From NCBI RefSeq assembly GCF_003052265.1, contig NZ_QANS01000004.1, positions 414-64,413 on the forward strand: 64,000 nucleotides of DNA, given 5' to 3'. Below are positions 37,645 to 48,653 of this stretch, one piece after another. The position numbers were made by a program, and so were the translations under genes. How positions within the stretch are numbered: position 1 is the first letter of the stretch; each line of letters starts with the position of its first letter. This DNA is from Stenotrophobium rhamnosiphilum. Lineage in GTDB: Bacteria; Pseudomonadota; Gammaproteobacteria; Nevskiales; Nevskiaceae. The notes below the pieces were generated by a model. That model did no database searches. It was given only the letters and a program-made list of their open reading frames with translations, and was not told where the DNA came from.

Positions 37645-39558
37645 ATGGCAACAACTAATAATTACAGCGCAGAAGCAATTGAAGTCCTCTCAGGACTAGA
37701 CCCGGTGCGAAAGCGCCCGGGCATGTACACCGACACCACACGCCCGAACCATTTGGCGCAGGAAGTCATCGATAACTCAGTCGACGAAGCCTTGGCCGGT
37801 CATGCCAGCCAGATTTCTGTCGTCTTGTTTGAAGACGGCTCGCTACAAGTTTCAGACGACGGCCGCGGTATGCCGGTCGATATTCACCCGGAACATAAAG
37901 TCACCGGCGTTGAACTGATCCTGACCAAGCTGCACTCCGGTGCAAAGTTCTCGAACAAGCAGTACCAGTTCTCTGGCGGTTTGCACGGCGTGGGTGTGTC
38001 CGTCGTCAACGCGCTGTCGACGCTGTTGGAAGTGCGCGTGTGCCGCGGTGGCACCGAGTACATGATCACGTTCAAGAACGGTGAGAAGGCCAGCGAACTG
38101 AAGCCGATTGGCACCGTTCCGAAAAATCGTACGGGAACAACCGTGCGTTTTTGGCCAGACGCAAAATATTTTGACGTCTCCAAGTTCGGTATTCCACGCC
38201 TCAAGCAAGTGCTGCGCGCCAAGGCTGTGCTGTGCCCGAATCTGCGCGTCACGCTCGATGATCAGATCAACAAAGAACAGAGCGCTTGGCAGTACGAAAA
38301 CGGTCTGGCGGATTATTTGAAGGATACGTTGGCCGGTGCAGAAACGGTTCCGTTAGAGCCTTTCATCGGCAAGTTCTCCGCGCCTCGCGAAGAAGCTGAA
38401 TGGGCATTGCTGTGGCTCAACGGCGGCAATGATGTTGTTGCTGAGTCTTACGTCAACCTGATTCCAACAGCGCAAGGCGGTACGCACGTTAATGGTTTGC
38501 GTACGGGTTTGACCGAAGCAATTCGCGAATTCTGCGAGTTCCGCAATCTGCTGCCGCGCGGCATGAAGCTGACGCCAGAAGATGTGTGGAACGGCTGCGC
38601 TTATGTGCTCAGCGTAAAGATGCAGGACCCGCAGTTCGCTGGTCAGACTAAAGAGCGTTTGAGTTCACGCGAATCCGCAACGTTTGTTGCAGGCGTCGTG
38701 CATGACGCATTCTCGCTGTGGCTCAACCAGCATCCAGATCAAGGCGAACTCGTTGCGCAGTTGGTCATCGCAAACGCGAATGCGCGTCTCAAGCTGGCTA
38801 AACAAGTTGTCCGCAAAAAAATCACCAGCGGTCCGGCATTGCCGGGCAAGCTGGCAGATTGCGTTTCAACTGATCTCAAGCAAACCGAATTGTTTCTTGT
38901 AGAAGGTGACTCCGCAGGCGGTTCTGCCAAGCAAGCACGTGATCGTGATACGCAGGCGATCATGCCGCTGCGCGGAAAAATTCTGAATACATGGGAAGTG
39001 GATTCCAACGAAGCCTTGGGCTCGCAGGAAATTCACGACATCAGCGTTGCGATTGGCGTTGATCCGGGCAGCAGCGATTTATCTGGTCTGCGCTACGGAA
39101 AAATCTGCGTGCTGGCTGACGCTGACTCCGACGGTCTGCATATCGCCACGCTGCTCTGCGCATTGTTCCTCAAGCATTACCGCCCGCTGATCAATGCAGG
39201 CCACATCTACATCGCAATGCCTCCGTTGTTCCGTATCGACGCAGGCAAGCAGGTGTTCTACGCACTCGATGAAGCAGAGCGTGACGGCGTATTGGATCGC
39301 CTCACCGCCGAGCACAATCGCAGCAAGGTGCAAGTCACGCGCTTTAAAGGTCTCGGCGAAATGAATCCGCTGCAGTTGCGCGAAACCACGATGATGCCGG
39401 ACACGCGCCGACTCGTGCAGATGACGCTGGACGACGAAGTCGAAGGCGAAATCAACGCGGCCGATAAATTGATGGACATGTTGTTGGCGAAGAAGCGCGC
39501 CAATGATCGTAAGGATTGGCTTGAGCGGAACGGTAACAAGGCGGAGATTGAAGTATGA
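37645..39558 (+). CDS. parE: DNA topoisomerase IV subunit B
   Basis: 637 aa. The GHKL ATPase has [15 protein letters not shown] near 38 and the [15 protein letters not shown] loop near 112. The TOPRIM part has [16 protein letters not shown] near 419, DADSDGLHI near 493 and [10 protein letters not shown] near 567. It supplies ATP for decatenation of sister chromosomes with ParC. Its stop overlaps the parC ATG by 4 nt. Confidence 0.97.
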   Translation: MATTNNYSAEAIEVLSGLDPVRKRPGMYTDTTRPNHLAQEVIDNSVDEALAGHASQISVVLFEDGSLQVSDDGRGMPVDIHPEHKVTGVELILTKLHSGAKFSNKQYQFSGGLHGVGVSVVNALSTLLEVRVCRGGTEYMITFKNGEKASELKPIGTVPKNRTGTTVRFWPDAKYFDVSKFGIPRLKQVLRAKAVLCPNLRVTLDDQINKEQSAWQYENGLADYLKDTLAGAETVPLEPFIGKFSAPREEAEWALLWLNGGNDVVAESYVNLIPTAQGGTHVNGLRTGLTEAIREFCEFRNLLPRGMKLTPEDVWNGCAYVLSVKMQDPQFAGQTKERLSSRESATFVAGVVHDAFSLWLNQHPDQGELVAQLVIANANARLKLAKQVVRKKITSGPALPGKLADCVSTDLKQTELFLVEGDSAGGSAKQARDRDTQAIMPLRGKILNTWEVDSNEALGSQEIHDISVAIGVDPGSSDLSGLRYGKICVLADADSDGLHIATLLCALFLKHYRPLINAGHIYIAMPPLFRIDAGKQVFYALDEAERDGVLDRLTAEHNRSKVQVTRFKGLGEMNPLQLRETTMMPDTRRLVQMTLDDEVEGEINAADKLMDMLLAKKRANDRKDWLERNGNKAEIEV

Positions 39559-41774
39559 GCGACGTAATGGAAACTGAACGCCAACCGTTACGTGTTTTTG
39601 CGGAAAAGGCTTATCTCGATTATTCAATGTACGTGGTGCTCGATCGCGCACTGCCGCACGTCACCGATGGTTTGAAACCGGTACAGCGCCGCATTGTTTA
39701 TGCGATGAGCGAATTGGGTTTGTCGTCGACGTCCAAGCACAAAAAATCGGCGCGTACGGTCGGTGACGTCATTGGTAAATTCCATCCGCACGGTGATACC
39801 TCCGTGTACGAAGCGATGGTGACGATGGCGCAGCCGTTTGCGTATCGCTATCCGCTGGTGGATGGCCAAGGCAACTGGGGTTCGCAAGACGATCCCAAGT
39901 CCTTCGCTGCAATGCGTTACACCGAATCGCGTCTCGCGCCTTATGCGCAGTCGTTGCTCGCTGAGTTGGATCAAGGAACTGCGGATTGGGTGCCGAATTT
40001 CGACGGCACGATGAACGAGCCGAAGCTGTTGCCAGCGCGTATGCCGAACGTGTTGGTTAACGGCACGATGGGTATCGCAGTGGGTATGGCCACCGATATC
40101 CCGCCACATAATCTGCGCGAATTGGCGCAGGCTTGTTTGCATCTGCTCAAACATCCAAACGCGCAGATCGAAAAACTTTGCGAGTTCGTGCCAGGCCCGG
40201 ATTATCCGACCGGCTGCGAAATTGTTTCCGAGCCACATGACCTGTTGAAGATTTACCAAACCGGTAACGGTCAGGTTCGTGCTCGCGCTCGTTGGGAGCG
40301 TGACGAAGACACCGGCAACATCATCATCATTGCGCTGCCGCATCAGGTGTCGCCAGCCAAAATTCTTGAGCAGATCGCTGACCAGATGCGCGCCAAGAAG
40401 CTGCCGCTGGTTGAAGATCTGCGCGACGAATCGGATCACGAAAATCCAACGCGCTTGGTCATCATCCCGCGCTCGAATCGCGTTGATGCCGAAGCTTTGA
40501 TGGCGCATTTGTATGCGACCACCGATCTTGAGAAGAGCTTCCGCGTCAATCTCAACATGATTGGTTTGGATGGTCGTCCTAAGGTCAAAAACCTCAAGGA
40601 AATTCTGACCGAGTGGCTGGACTATCGTTTCGCCACCGTCACGCGTCGTCTGAATCATCGTTTGCAGAAGGTCAATGATCGTCTGCACATCTTGGATGCC
40701 TTGCTGATCGCCTTCCTCAATATTGACGAAGTGATCCGCATCATTCGTTACGAAGAAGATCCAAAAGCTGAACTGATGCGCACCTTCGCGCTGTCTGAAA
40801 TTCAGACGGAAGCGATCCTCGATCTCAAGCTGCGCCACTTGCAGAAGTTGGAAGAGATCAAGATCAAAGGCGAGCAAGCTGAACTCGCGATTGAGCGCGC
40901 AACGCTTGAAGAACTGCTGGGCGACGACGACAAGCTGAAGAAATTGATCGGCGAAGAAATCAAGGAAGACGCCAAGAAGTACGGCGATATCCGTCGCTGC
41001 AATATCAACGCCAAGCCGCCCGCACAGGCGCTGGAAGCCGCCGACATTACGCCAGCAGAAGCCGTCACCGTTGTGCTGTCGAAGGCCGGTTGGATTCGTG
41101 CAGGTAAGGGTCACGAAATTGATCCACAGTCGCTCAGCTACAAAGCAGGCGATGAGTTCCTCTGCGCGGCGCTGGGCAAGACCAATCAGCTGCTCGTGCT
41201 GCTCGACAGCAAGGGTCGTTGCTACACGCTGAATGCGCGCGAGCTGCCGTCTGCACGTTCGCAGGGCGAGCCAGTCACCACCAAGCTTGATCTGCAAGAT
41301 GGCGCCAGAATCATTTCGATGATGTTTGGCGACAACAGCGAACGTTACGTGCTGGGCAGTGACGAGGGCTACGGCTTCTATGTCGGCCTCGGAGAGTTGC
41401 AGGCGCGTAATCGTGCGGGCAAGGCCGTGATCACGGTGGGCAAGGACTCCAACGCATTGCTGCCTTGTTTGACGCGCGATCCAGCCAAGGACCGCTATGC
41501 GCTGGCAACAGCGGAAGGCCGCTTGCTGGTGTTCCCATTGTCTGAATTGCCAGAAATGGCCAAGGGCAAGGGCAACAAGCTCGTCACGCTCAAAGGTGAA
41601 GATCGCATCCTGGCGGCCTGCGTCGTTCCGGCTGGGTCATCGCTAACGCTGCTGTGCGGTAAGCGCAGCTTAACGCTAAAACCATCTGATTTAGAAGGAT
41701 ATATTGGCGCTCGTGCATCTCGTGGTGGGCATTTGCCGCGCGGTTTCCAGCGCGTCGATAGCATGAGCGTTTAA
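39555..41774 (+). CDS. parC: DNA topoisomerase IV subunit A
   Basis: 739 aa. The catalytic Tyr lies in [10 protein letters not shown] near residue 121. The quinolone-resistance region reads [12 protein letters not shown] (about 77-88), with Thr where E. coli ParC has Ser80 and the acidic Glu retained. A beta-pinwheel C-terminal domain (about 490-739) follows a coiled-coil. It is translationally coupled to parE, which fits equal subunit supply. Confidence 0.97.
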   Translation: MSDVMETERQPLRVFAEKAYLDYSMYVVLDRALPHVTDGLKPVQRRIVYAMSELGLSSTSKHKKSARTVGDVIGKFHPHGDTSVYEAMVTMAQPFAYRYPLVDGQGNWGSQDDPKSFAAMRYTESRLAPYAQSLLAELDQGTADWVPNFDGTMNEPKLLPARMPNVLVNGTMGIAVGMATDIPPHNLRELAQACLHLLKHPNAQIEKLCEFVPGPDYPTGCEIVSEPHDLLKIYQTGNGQVRARARWERDEDTGNIIIIALPHQVSPAKILEQIADQMRAKKLPLVEDLRDESDHENPTRLVIIPRSNRVDAEALMAHLYATTDLEKSFRVNLNMIGLDGRPKVKNLKEILTEWLDYRFATVTRRLNHRLQKVNDRLHILDALLIAFLNIDEVIRIIRYEEDPKAELMRTFALSEIQTEAILDLKLRHLQKLEEIKIKGEQAELAIERATLEELLGDDDKLKKLIGEEIKEDAKKYGDIRRCNINAKPPAQALEAADITPAEAVTVVLSKAGWIRAGKGHEIDPQSLSYKAGDEFLCAALGKTNQLLVLLDSKGRCYTLNARELPSARSQGEPVTTKLDLQDGARIISMMFGDNSERYVLGSDEGYGFYVGLGELQARNRAGKAVITVGKDSNALLPCLTRDPAKDRYALATAEGRLLVFPLSELPEMAKGKGNKLVTLKGEDRILAACVVPAGSSLTLLCGKRSLTLKPSDLEGYIGARASRGGHLPRGFQRVDSMSV

Positions 41775-41866
41775 AGCCGGGCAGCGAGAAATATTTACAA
41801 AAACTTTATATTGAATTCACAGTCCAAGCCCTCACTAATCTCTAACACCCACTGAATTACGGTTAT

Positions 41867-42763
41867 ATGAAACGCATCTTTCTACTGATTGCCACCAACG
41901 TCGCCATCATGCTGGTTCTGTCCGTTGTAGCCTCCGTGCTCGGCCTTGACCGTTATCTGACGGCCAATGGCATGAACTACGGCGCGCTACTCGGCATGTC
42001 GGCAATCTTTGGTTTTGGCGGCGCTTTCATCTCACTGGCGATCTCGAAATGGATGGCCAAGAGAACGACGGGCGCCCGCGTAATCACGCAGCCGTCTAAC
42101 TCGGCTGAAATGTGGTTGCTGAACACCGTGGAGCGTCAGGCTCGCGCTGCAGGCATCAACATGCCTGAAGTGGCGATCTTTGATTCGCCGGAGCCGAATG
42201 CATTTGCCACCGGTATGAGCAAGAACAGCTCGCTGGTCGCGGTCTCAACCGGTTTGATGCAGACGATGCAGCAAGACGAAGTGGAAGCGGTTCTGGGCCA
42301 CGAAATCTCGCACATCGCTAACGGCGATATGGTGACGCTGACGCTGGTGCAGGGCGTGGTGAACACCTTCGTGTTCTTCCTCTCTCGCGTCATCGGCTAT
42401 CTGGTCGACAGCTTCCTCAATCGCGGCAACAACCGTGACAGCGGCCCCGGCATTGGTTACATGGTGACGGTGTTTGTGATGCAGATTCTGCTGGGCTTCC
42501 TCGCCAGCATGGTGGTGGCTTGGTTCTCGCGTCAGCGCGAATTCCGTGCCGATGCAGGCGGTGCGCATCTGGCCGGCAAGCGCAAGATGATCGCTGCGCT
42601 GCAACGCCTCAAAGCTGCGCACGAACTGCCATCGACCCTGCCTAAGCAGATGACGGCGATGGGCATTCGCGAAGGTGGTGGTGTGATGGCGCTGTTTGCA
42701 ACGCATCCGCCGCTGGAAGTTCGTATCAACGCGCTGCAGAACGCAGGCAGTGCGGTTCAGTAA
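41867..42763 (+). CDS. htpX: Membrane zinc metalloprotease HtpX
   Basis: 298 aa. Two N-terminal membrane helices (about 4-24 and 35-55), the zinc motif GHEISHIAN near 144-152, two further helices (about 160-180 and 200-222) and the third zinc ligand region in [10 protein letters not shown] near 224. It degrades damaged inner-membrane proteins together with FtsH. It ends at the terminator at 42786. Confidence 0.96.
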   Translation: MKRIFLLIATNVAIMLVLSVVASVLGLDRYLTANGMNYGALLGMSAIFGFGGAFISLAISKWMAKRTTGARVITQPSNSAEMWLLNTVERQARAAGINMPEVAIFDSPEPNAFATGMSKNSSLVAVSTGLMQTMQQDEVEAVLGHEISHIANGDMVTLTLVQGVVNTFVFFLSRVIGYLVDSFLNRGNNRDSGPGIGYMVTVFVMQILLGFLASMVVAWFSRQREFRADAGGAHLAGKRKMIAALQRLKAAHELPSTLPKQMTAMGIREGGGVMALFATHPPLEVRINALQNAGSAVQ

Positions 42764-42785
42764 GTCTGCGATTCAATGTTGTAAT

Positions 42786-42815
42786 AAAAAGGGCGGCCAT
42801 TGGCCGCCCTTTCTG
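42786..42815. terminator. Bidirectional terminator between htpX and the fimX-like gene
   Basis: AGGGCGGCC-ATT-GGCCGCCCT (42790-42810) is a perfect 9-bp stem. It is followed by TTCTGTTTCT rightward and TTTTATTAC leftward, so it can serve both convergent genes; the leftward T-run is better. Confidence 0.85.
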
Positions 42816-42837
42816 TTTCTGATGACGTCGATGCAAA

Positions 42838-44916
42838 CTAGCCGCGCGGATCGGCCGTTAACTGCACAACTTCCGGTTCCTGCACTTGGAAGCCTTGGAT
42901 GTAGTTAACGCCCATCTGCCAGAGGCGCGCCATGACATTGGCATCTTCCACATGGCTGACGATGGTTTTCATGCTGCGCTGCTTCGCCGCTTCCATCAAC
43001 TGCGACATCTTTTTGAATTGTTCTTTGTCGTTAAAGTTGCGCGTGAAGTCGGGGTGGAACTTTACGTAGTTGGCTGGGATGTGTTCCAGCATCTGCAGCG
43101 AGCCCGTGCCTACGCCAAAGTGCTCAATCGCAACATAAGCACCCATCTCGCGTAGGGACTTGGTCAGCGATTTGGCTTTGCGAATATGGTTTTGCAGGCG
43201 CAGTTCCTGGAACTCAAAGACCAGCTCATCCGCCTTCAATGGGCGAGCTTTAACGGCCTCAGCAAGCCAAGCAATAAAACCTTCTGGATCTTTAAGCGTT
43301 TCTTCAGAAACTTTGACGAATACTGAAGAACCGACATCGGCACTTTTGCGTTTCTCAATGAGTTTGAGCACGCGGTTAATGACCCAGCGATCAAGATCGC
43401 GCATGAGCCCGAATTTTTCGGCGGAGTGAATAAAGTCGCTGGCGGTTAATTCAGTGCCGCCTTCATCAACCATGCGCAACAGCACATCGTAATGTTGACG
43501 CGTATCGCCTTCGAGGCTAGCAATCGACTGATACGACAAGCGCATCCGATTCTCTTCGAGTGCCTTTTTAATTTGCTCAGCCTTTTCAGACTCGACGCGT
43601 TCTTCAACTGAATTTTGAGCGGTTGCGCCAATGATTAAGTGTTGTTTACCGCCACTGGACACGAGCTTGCGAACGGCGCGAATGGTCTCGTTGGCGATAT
43701 TCAGAGCTTGCTCCGTTTCCTGATAAGGGTGAGCAGCGATGCTGACCGAGACCTGCGCTTCGTGATTCTTCGTCGCAAAAATCTGCTGTCTGGATTCGCG
43801 GCAATAGCTGTCGCAGAACTTCTCAAGCTCGGCAAGATCTTTGCGCTCAACTAACAGAGCGAGTTCGCCAGTAGAAACTCGGAATAGCTGGTCCTGCGGA
43901 GTCAGACGTGTGCGTGTCCATTCGATCAGATGCACGAAAGCTTCTTCGGCATCATGAAAGCCCAGACGCTCTTCAAAACTGTCGTGAGCGTCAACCGCAA
44001 TAAATACAGCCGCGCTGCACTGCGTATGTGGCGCAGTCAGTTTTTCACCTAAGGCATCAAGGAAGGCGACACGACCAGAAGTCCCATCGCCACCTGAGTT
44101 ACCTGGCTTGGTACGACGTTCCGGGCGAATAGTTAACTCAATGAAGGTTTCGCCATTAATACGATTCTGTTCAATTTGAGCAACGACAGAGGCTTTGGCA
44201 CCGCCTTCTTTGAGCAGATTGAATTCGACAGGGCCTTTCTTCGCCTTGCCTTTGTTGAGCAGTTTTAGATGTTCTTTGATCTTGGCCTGCGATTCGGCGC
44301 TGACCAGATCCATCAGTGGCAGGCTGATCAGATCTTCTTCAGATGCGTAACCCAGCAACTGCGCGAATGCCGGATTAACGGTTGCCAGAATGCCTTCTTG
44401 AATTTGGGCCACGGCGTCGACGCTGCTAGCCAGCAATTCGTTATGGCGTGACTCGAAATCCTGCAGACGTGCGCGCGCGGTTTTCAGTTCGCGCAGATTT
44501 TGGTGATTGCTCAGCTCGCGCAGGCAGATCAGTTCGAGATGGCGCATGTGGCGGTCATCTTCATACGACACTTGATCGCGGGCGCCAGAGGCCAAGGCCT
44601 GCAAAGTGGCGTTGTCTGAATATTGATCAGCCAACAGCAGCACAGGCAGATCGGGATTTAATTTGGAGCAAAGCCCAACAACGTCGGGCAAGGGGGCGTG
44701 CTGAAGGCCTTGGGCGCAGAGCAGCAGATCAAAGAAGCCTTCGCTGAGCGCATCTTCGATTTCTTCAATGGTTGTGGCCCATGCAACGCGGACGGGATGG
44801 CCCGCATTGCGCATATGGCTTTCAATGCGCTTGGCCGTATTTTCAGAATCGCTGGCAACCAGAATGACGGTATTGGTCACGGTTGCGGGATTCTGGGCCG
44901 GAGGATTACCTACCAT
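42838..44916 (-). CDS. fimX: FimX-like protein: REC-PAS-degenerate GGDEF-degenerate EAL
   Basis: 692 aa, close to Pseudomonas FimX (about 690). A receiver-like N-terminus (about 15-130, ILVASDSENTAKRIESHM) precedes a PAS domain (about 155-275). The GGDEF-type domain (about 280-425) has STGEL in place of GGDEF. The EAL-type domain (about 445-685) has DVLLRM where active enzymes have ExLLR, so catalysis is unlikely. FimX binds c-di-GMP in its dead EAL domain and promotes type IV pilus assembly; a similar role here is inferred. The start overlaps the epmB 3' end by 7 nt. Confidence 0.85.
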   Translation of the reverse strand: MVGNPPAQNPATVTNTVILVASDSENTAKRIESHMRNAGHPVRVAWATTIEEIEDALSEGFFDLLLCAQGLQHAPLPDVVGLCSKLNPDLPVLLLADQYSDNATLQALASGARDQVSYEDDRHMRHLELICLRELSNHQNLRELKTARARLQDFESRHNELLASSVDAVAQIQEGILATVNPAFAQLLGYASEEDLISLPLMDLVSAESQAKIKEHLKLLNKGKAKKGPVEFNLLKEGGAKASVVAQIEQNRINGETFIELTIRPERRTKPGNSGGDGTSGRVAFLDALGEKLTAPHTQCSAAVFIAVDAHDSFEERLGFHDAEEAFVHLIEWTRTRLTPQDQLFRVSTGELALLVERKDLAELEKFCDSYCRESRQQIFATKNHEAQVSVSIAAHPYQETEQALNIANETIRAVRKLVSSGGKQHLIIGATAQNSVEERVESEKAEQIKKALEENRMRLSYQSIASLEGDTRQHYDVLLRMVDEGGTELTASDFIHSAEKFGLMRDLDRWVINRVLKLIEKRKSADVGSSVFVKVSEETLKDPEGFIAWLAEAVKARPLKADELVFEFQELRLQNHIRKAKSLTKSLREMGAYVAIEHFGVGTGSLQMLEHIPANYVKFHPDFTRNFNDKEQFKKMSQLMEAAKQRSMKTIVSHVEDANVMARLWQMGVNYIQGFQVQEPEVVQLTADPRG

Positions 44917-45923
44917 GGCAGCAGCGTCTTCGATGGGGCGCCCGCGTCCTCACGAACTAGTCGTGGGACAAGATAACCAGAGAGTCGTGAAGAAAGCGCT
45001 TGCATCAAGGCTGTAGCCTCCTCTAATGGGATTTCGAAATGAGCCGCCCCCGCGACCCGATCAAGCATGTGCAGATAGTAGGGCAATACGCCGCAATCAA
45101 ACAGTTTTTTAGAGAGGTCCTCTAAAGCTGAGACGCTGTCGTTGACGCCCTTCAATAAAACGGCTTGATTTAGCAGCGTTGCACCAGCATCGCGCAGGCG
45201 TTCCAGCGCGGCGGCGACACTGCTATCCAGCTCATTAGCATGGTTGGCATGAATGACCACGGCCACTTTGAGCCGGGTGCCGCTAATCCATGACAGCAAG
45301 TGATCATCTACGCGCTCTGGCAATACGACGGGCTGACGGGTGTGGATGCGCAGGCGGCGCAGCTGCGGCAACGCATCCAGTGCTGTGACCAGCTCGGCGA
45401 GCTTGTCGTCAGACAGTGATAAGGGGTCTCCGCCAGACAGAATCACTTCTTCAATGCTGGGGTCGCTCTGCAACTGGCGCAGGGTTTCCTGCCAGTGGCC
45501 GCGCGCAGCAATGGCGTCGGAATAGGGGAAGTGGCGGCGGAAGCAATACCGGCAGTTGATAGCGCAGGCACCCGTGGCCACAACTAGGGCCCGGCCTTCA
45601 TATTTGTGGATCAGGCCGCCGGGTTTGAGCTTGTGCAGGTCGCCAACGGCATCCTGCGAGAAGCCCGGGGTGTCCTCTGCTTCGCGCGCTTGCGGCCAAA
45701 CCTGGAGGAACAGGGGGTCGCTGGCATCACCTTTTTTCATGCGCCCGGCAAAGCCATGCGGGACCCGTAGTGGGAAGTCTCGGAGGCGTTCTAGCTGGAG
45801 GGCGGGCAGGGCTGGATCGAGCTGCAAGAACTCCAGCAGGTCCGCGGGACGTGCAAAGGCCTTGCGCAGTTCGTGTTGCCACAGCGGGGCCTGCTGTCGC
45901 GAAAATGTCGGTTTAGGTATCAT
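44910..45923 (-). CDS. epmB: EF-P beta-lysylation protein EpmB (lysine 2,3-aminomutase-like)
   Basis: 337 aa. Radical-SAM enzyme with the CxxxCxxC motif in [15 protein letters not shown] near residue 118. GGDPLSLSD near 165 and [13 protein letters not shown] near 193 are typical, and [13 protein letters not shown] near 286 holds the PLP-site region. It converts (S)-alpha-lysine to (R)-beta-lysine for EF-P. It is divergent from efp by about 70 bp and overlaps the fimX-like gene by 7 nt. Confidence 0.95.
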   Translation of the reverse strand: MIPKPTFSRQQAPLWQHELRKAFARPADLLEFLQLDPALPALQLERLRDFPLRVPHGFAGRMKKGDASDPLFLQVWPQAREAEDTPGFSQDAVGDLHKLKPGGLIHKYEGRALVVATGACAINCRYCFRRHFPYSDAIAARGHWQETLRQLQSDPSIEEVILSGGDPLSLSDDKLAELVTALDALPQLRRLRIHTRQPVVLPERVDDHLLSWISGTRLKVAVVIHANHANELDSSVAAALERLRDAGATLLNQAVLLKGVNDSVSALEDLSKKLFDCGVLPYYLHMLDRVAGAAHFEIPLEEATALMQALSSRLSGYLVPRLVREDAGAPSKTLLPW

Positions 45924-45996
45924 GCGCGCCGCATTGTGCCATCCAGCACAGCTCTCACAACAGTATCTATTTTCCTACAAACCAAGGCAGACCTTT

Positions 45997-46566
45997 ATGG
46001 CGAACGTTAGCACTAATGAAATGAAGTCGGGCACCAAGGTGTTGATCGACGGCGTACCGTTCTCCGTTATCGACAACGAATATCACAAGCCGGGCAAAGG
46101 CCAGGCCACCAATTCGATCAAGATTCGCAATCTCAAAACCGGCCGCGTTCTTGAGCGCACGCTCAAGTCTGGCGACACGCTGGAAGTTGCGGACATCGAA
46201 GAAATCGAAATGCAGTACCTCTACAACGATGGCGAGTTCTGGCATTTCATGAACCCAGCTTCGTTCGAGCAGATCCAGGCTGTGAAGGCGGCTGCTGAAG
46301 AAGCGGCCAAGTGGATCAAAGGTGAAGAAACCTGCCGCGTGCTGTTGTTCAACGGTGTGGCGATTGGCGTAACTCCTCCGAACACCGTGACGCTGCTGAT
46401 CACGGAAACGGATCCAGGCCTGCGTGGTGACACCTCAGGCGGTGGCGGCAAGCCAGCAACGCTGGAAACCGGCGCAATCGTTCGCGTGCCGTTGTTCGTG
46501 CAGCAGGGCGAAATGGTGAAGTGCGATACGCGCACTGGCGAGTACATGTCGCGCGCAGGAAAGTAA
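45997..46566 (+). CDS. efp: Elongation factor P
   Basis: 189 aa from the ATG at 45997 ([12 protein letters not shown]). An open frame continues far upstream, antisense to epmB, and is rejected because this ATG gives the full three-domain EF-P. Lys34 lies in HKPGKGQA, the beta-lysylation site. The KOW-like domain I is followed by two OB domains; the last holds [19 protein letters not shown]. It relieves ribosome stalling at polyproline stretches. epmB and epmA flank it. Confidence 0.97.
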   Translation: MANVSTNEMKSGTKVLIDGVPFSVIDNEYHKPGKGQATNSIKIRNLKTGRVLERTLKSGDTLEVADIEEIEMQYLYNDGEFWHFMNPASFEQIQAVKAAAEEAAKWIKGEETCRVLLFNGVAIGVTPPNTVTLLITETDPGLRGDTSGGGGKPATLETGAIVRVPLFVQQGEMVKCDTRTGEYMSRAGK

Positions 46567-46576
46567 TTTCATAGGC

Positions 46577-46605
46577 GTCATCCCCGCGAAGGCGGGGATC
46601 CAGTT
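46577..46605 (+). repeat. REP-like palindromic repeat in the efp-epmA gap
   Basis: ATCCCCGC-GAAG-GCGGGGAT (46580-46599) followed by CCAGTT is the same family as the units at 34167-34254. It lies 10 nt after the efp stop and its 3' part ends about 15 nt before the epmA ATG. No separate Shine-Dalgarno is obvious, so the GCGGGG arm may influence epmA translation. Confidence 0.8.
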
Positions 46606-46620
46606 CTGGACACATTTCAA

Positions 46621-47553
46621 ATGACCGCACAGAACTGGCAGCCGAGCGCAACACTGGAAACACTCAAAGCGCGGGCGGAACTATTCAGTTCCGTCCGCGC
46701 TTTTTTTGTTGCGCGAAAAGTTCTTGAAGTGGATACGCCAATTCTGTCGGTACACGCCACCGTAGATCGTCACATCGAGAGTTACAGCACAGGCGATGGT
46801 TGGCTGCAGACTTCGCCTGAGTTTGCGATGAAGCGTTTACTTTGTGCAGGCAGTGGTTCGATCTATCAGATCTGCCACGTCTTCCGTCGCGAAGAATCAG
46901 GCCGTCATCACAATGCTGAATTCACGATGCTGGAGTGGTATCAGCCCGGCTATGACCATCATCGTTTGATGGGTGAAGTCGAAGAGCTTTTGCATGCAGT
47001 CGGGGTGTCTGGCGCAAGCTTTGAACGTCTCACTTATCGAGATGCCTTTTTGCGCTATGCGGGACTCGATCCATTCACTGCGACGCTTGAGCAACTACGC
47101 GGCGCGGTTAGCTTCGATAGTGATGCGGGTGCGCAAGCGGCGGAACGCGACTTCTGGCTCGATCTCATCATGTCGCACAAGGTTGGACCTCAGTTGGGTC
47201 GTGAGTCGCCTGTGTTTCTCTATGATTTCCCAGCGTCGCAGGCCGCGCTCTCGCGCATCAATGGTGATATCGCAGAACGCTTCGAATTGTTCTGGCAGGG
47301 TATTGAGTTGGCCAATGGTTTTCATGAGTTGGCTGATGCTGCCGAGCAGCGCCGTCGCTTTGAATCGGACCAAGCTTGGCGCAAGGCACAGAGTCACATC
47401 GTGCCGCCTTACGATCAGAACCTGATTGCAGCATTGGAAAGTGGTTTGCCGAATTGCGCAGGCGTGGCGCTAGGCTTGGATCGTTTGCTGATGCTGATGC
47501 AAGGCTTGCCGAATGTCGCGGCAACGATGAGCTTCTCTGGCGATCGCGCTTAA
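46621..47553 (+). CDS. epmA: EF-P lysyl-lysine ligase EpmA
   Basis: 310 aa, a truncated class II lysyl-tRNA-synthetase-like enzyme without the anticodon domain, the usual EpmA form. Seen are LEVDTPILSVHATVDRHIES near 38, LQTSPEFAMKRLLCAG near 61, IYQICHVFRREESGRHHNAEFTMLEWY (two pieces near 80-106) and the motif 3 region ALGLDRLLMLM near 285. It attaches (R)-beta-lysine to Lys34 of EF-P. It ends with a 4-nt overlap with the convergent TauE/SafE gene. Confidence 0.96.
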   Translation: MTAQNWQPSATLETLKARAELFSSVRAFFVARKVLEVDTPILSVHATVDRHIESYSTGDGWLQTSPEFAMKRLLCAGSGSIYQICHVFRREESGRHHNAEFTMLEWYQPGYDHHRLMGEVEELLHAVGVSGASFERLTYRDAFLRYAGLDPFTATLEQLRGAVSFDSDAGAQAAERDFWLDLIMSHKVGPQLGRESPVFLYDFPASQAALSRINGDIAERFELFWQGIELANGFHELADAAEQRRRFESDQAWRKAQSHIVPPYDQNLIAALESGLPNCAGVALGLDRLLMLMQGLPNVAATMSFSGDRA

Positions 47554-48314
47554 CGCGCAAGAGCATCCCAGGCGAAACGCGCAATCAGCGCGCACACCAC
47601 CACAATAAATAAACCACGCACAAAGCCGCTGCCTTTGCGCAGGGCTAGTCGTGTCCCGATGATTGACCCGGCGATATTGCACGCCGCCATCGGCAAAGCC
47701 ATTTTGTAGAGCACGTTATCGGTGTAGACAAAATATCCGACCGCGGCGAGATTGGTTGTGGCATTCACTGCTTTGGCTGAAGCAGACGCGGCCAAAAAAC
47801 TAAAACCAAATAAGCCGACAAAAGCGAAGATCAAAAAGCTGCCAGTGCCCGGACCAAAGAATCCATCATAGAAACCGAGCACACAGCCCACCACAATGCC
47901 GGTAGCGATTTCATGATTGCGCGTGAGCTTTGGTGCATGCAGCGCGCCGAGATCTTTCTTCCATAAGGTGTAAGCCAGCACCGCAATCATCAGCACAAGA
48001 ATCAGCGGTCGTAGTACGTCCGGCTGCAAAGCACTCACCGTATGCGCGCCAAAAAAACTGAAAGCGAATGCTGCTGCGCATGCAGGCAGCAGTGCATGCC
48101 AGGGCATGCTGACCCGTCGTGCATATTGCGCCGTCGCAATGCTGGTGCCCCAAACGCTGGCGAACTTGTTAGTGCCGAGCAGCGTTGCTGGCGGCACCTG
48201 AGGAAGCAGTACGAAGAGCGCAGGGACTTGAATCAGTCCACCGCCACCCACCACGGCATCAATAAAGCCTGCAAGAAATGCGAAGCCACAGAGTGCGGCA
48301 AGTGTCAGCGTCAT
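47550..48314 (-). CDS. TauE/SafE-family membrane transporter (YfcA-like)
   Basis: 254 aa with about eight membrane helices. Family repeats are GFIDAVVGGGGLIQVPALF (about 16-34) and GFYDGFFGPGTGSFLIFAFV (about 147-166). It resembles the YfcA branch, whose substrate is not established. It lies 15 bp after the small 48330-48653 gene on the same strand and is convergent with epmA. Confidence 0.88.
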   Translation of the reverse strand: MTLTLAALCGFAFLAGFIDAVVGGGGLIQVPALFVLLPQVPPATLLGTNKFASVWGTSIATAQYARRVSMPWHALLPACAAAFAFSFFGAHTVSALQPDVLRPLILVLMIAVLAYTLWKKDLGALHAPKLTRNHEIATGIVVGCVLGFYDGFFGPGTGSFLIFAFVGLFGFSFLAASASAKAVNATTNLAAVGYFVYTDNVLYKMALPMAACNIAGSIIGTRLALRKGSGFVRGLFIVVVCALIARFAWDALAR

Positions 48315-48329
48315 GACTTGGTTTACTGC

Positions 48330-48653
48330 TTACAACAATGCGCCGATTGCCGAAGGAATTGCGTAGCGTTTCCCAGCAAACAAACTATTCAGCAGCGTTG
48401 TGAGCCACGAGCGTGAGCTGCTGAATTCCAGTAGCAATACAAAGGTGCCTTCGCCGTCGCGCTTGATGTCGTAACGCTCAACCGCCACGGTCACTGGTGC
48501 TAATTCTCCATGCAGTAAGGCATGCAGACTCATGCGTGCAGTAACCGTGTCGATTTCGCAGTCCATCACTTCGCCATATTCCTTGAACTTGTCATTCAAG
48601 TAGGCCTTGAGTGCGATGGACATCGCACCGTCTTTGAGGCTTGTAAGACTCAC
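48330..48653 (-). CDS. Small unknown protein coupled to PIN-PhoH
   Basis: 107 aa from a GTG that overlaps the phoH stop (GTGA) and has GAGG 4 nt upstream; an ATG ten codons later is an alternative. No family is recognised. It looks like a compact alpha/beta domain (LKAYLNDKFKEYGEVMDCEID, then VTVAVERYDIKRDGEG) with a hydrophobic C-terminal end and no signal peptide. The overlap with phoH and the 15-bp gap to the next gene place it in one operon. Confidence 0.75.
   Translation of the reverse strand: MSLTSLKDGAMSIALKAYLNDKFKEYGEVMDCEIDTVTARMSLHALLHGELAPVTVAVERYDIKRDGEGTFVLLLEFSSSRSWLTTLLNSLFAGKRYAIPSAIGALL

Noticed and set aside
39624-41297. 557-codon minus-strand frame opposite parC
   Set aside because: It is a shadow of parC: His/Gln/Arg-rich composition with no domain, while parC is complete and canonical.
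45556-45996. Long N-terminal extension of the efp frame
   Set aside because: It is antisense to epmB and low-complexity basic; the ATG at 45997 gives a normal 189-aa EF-P.
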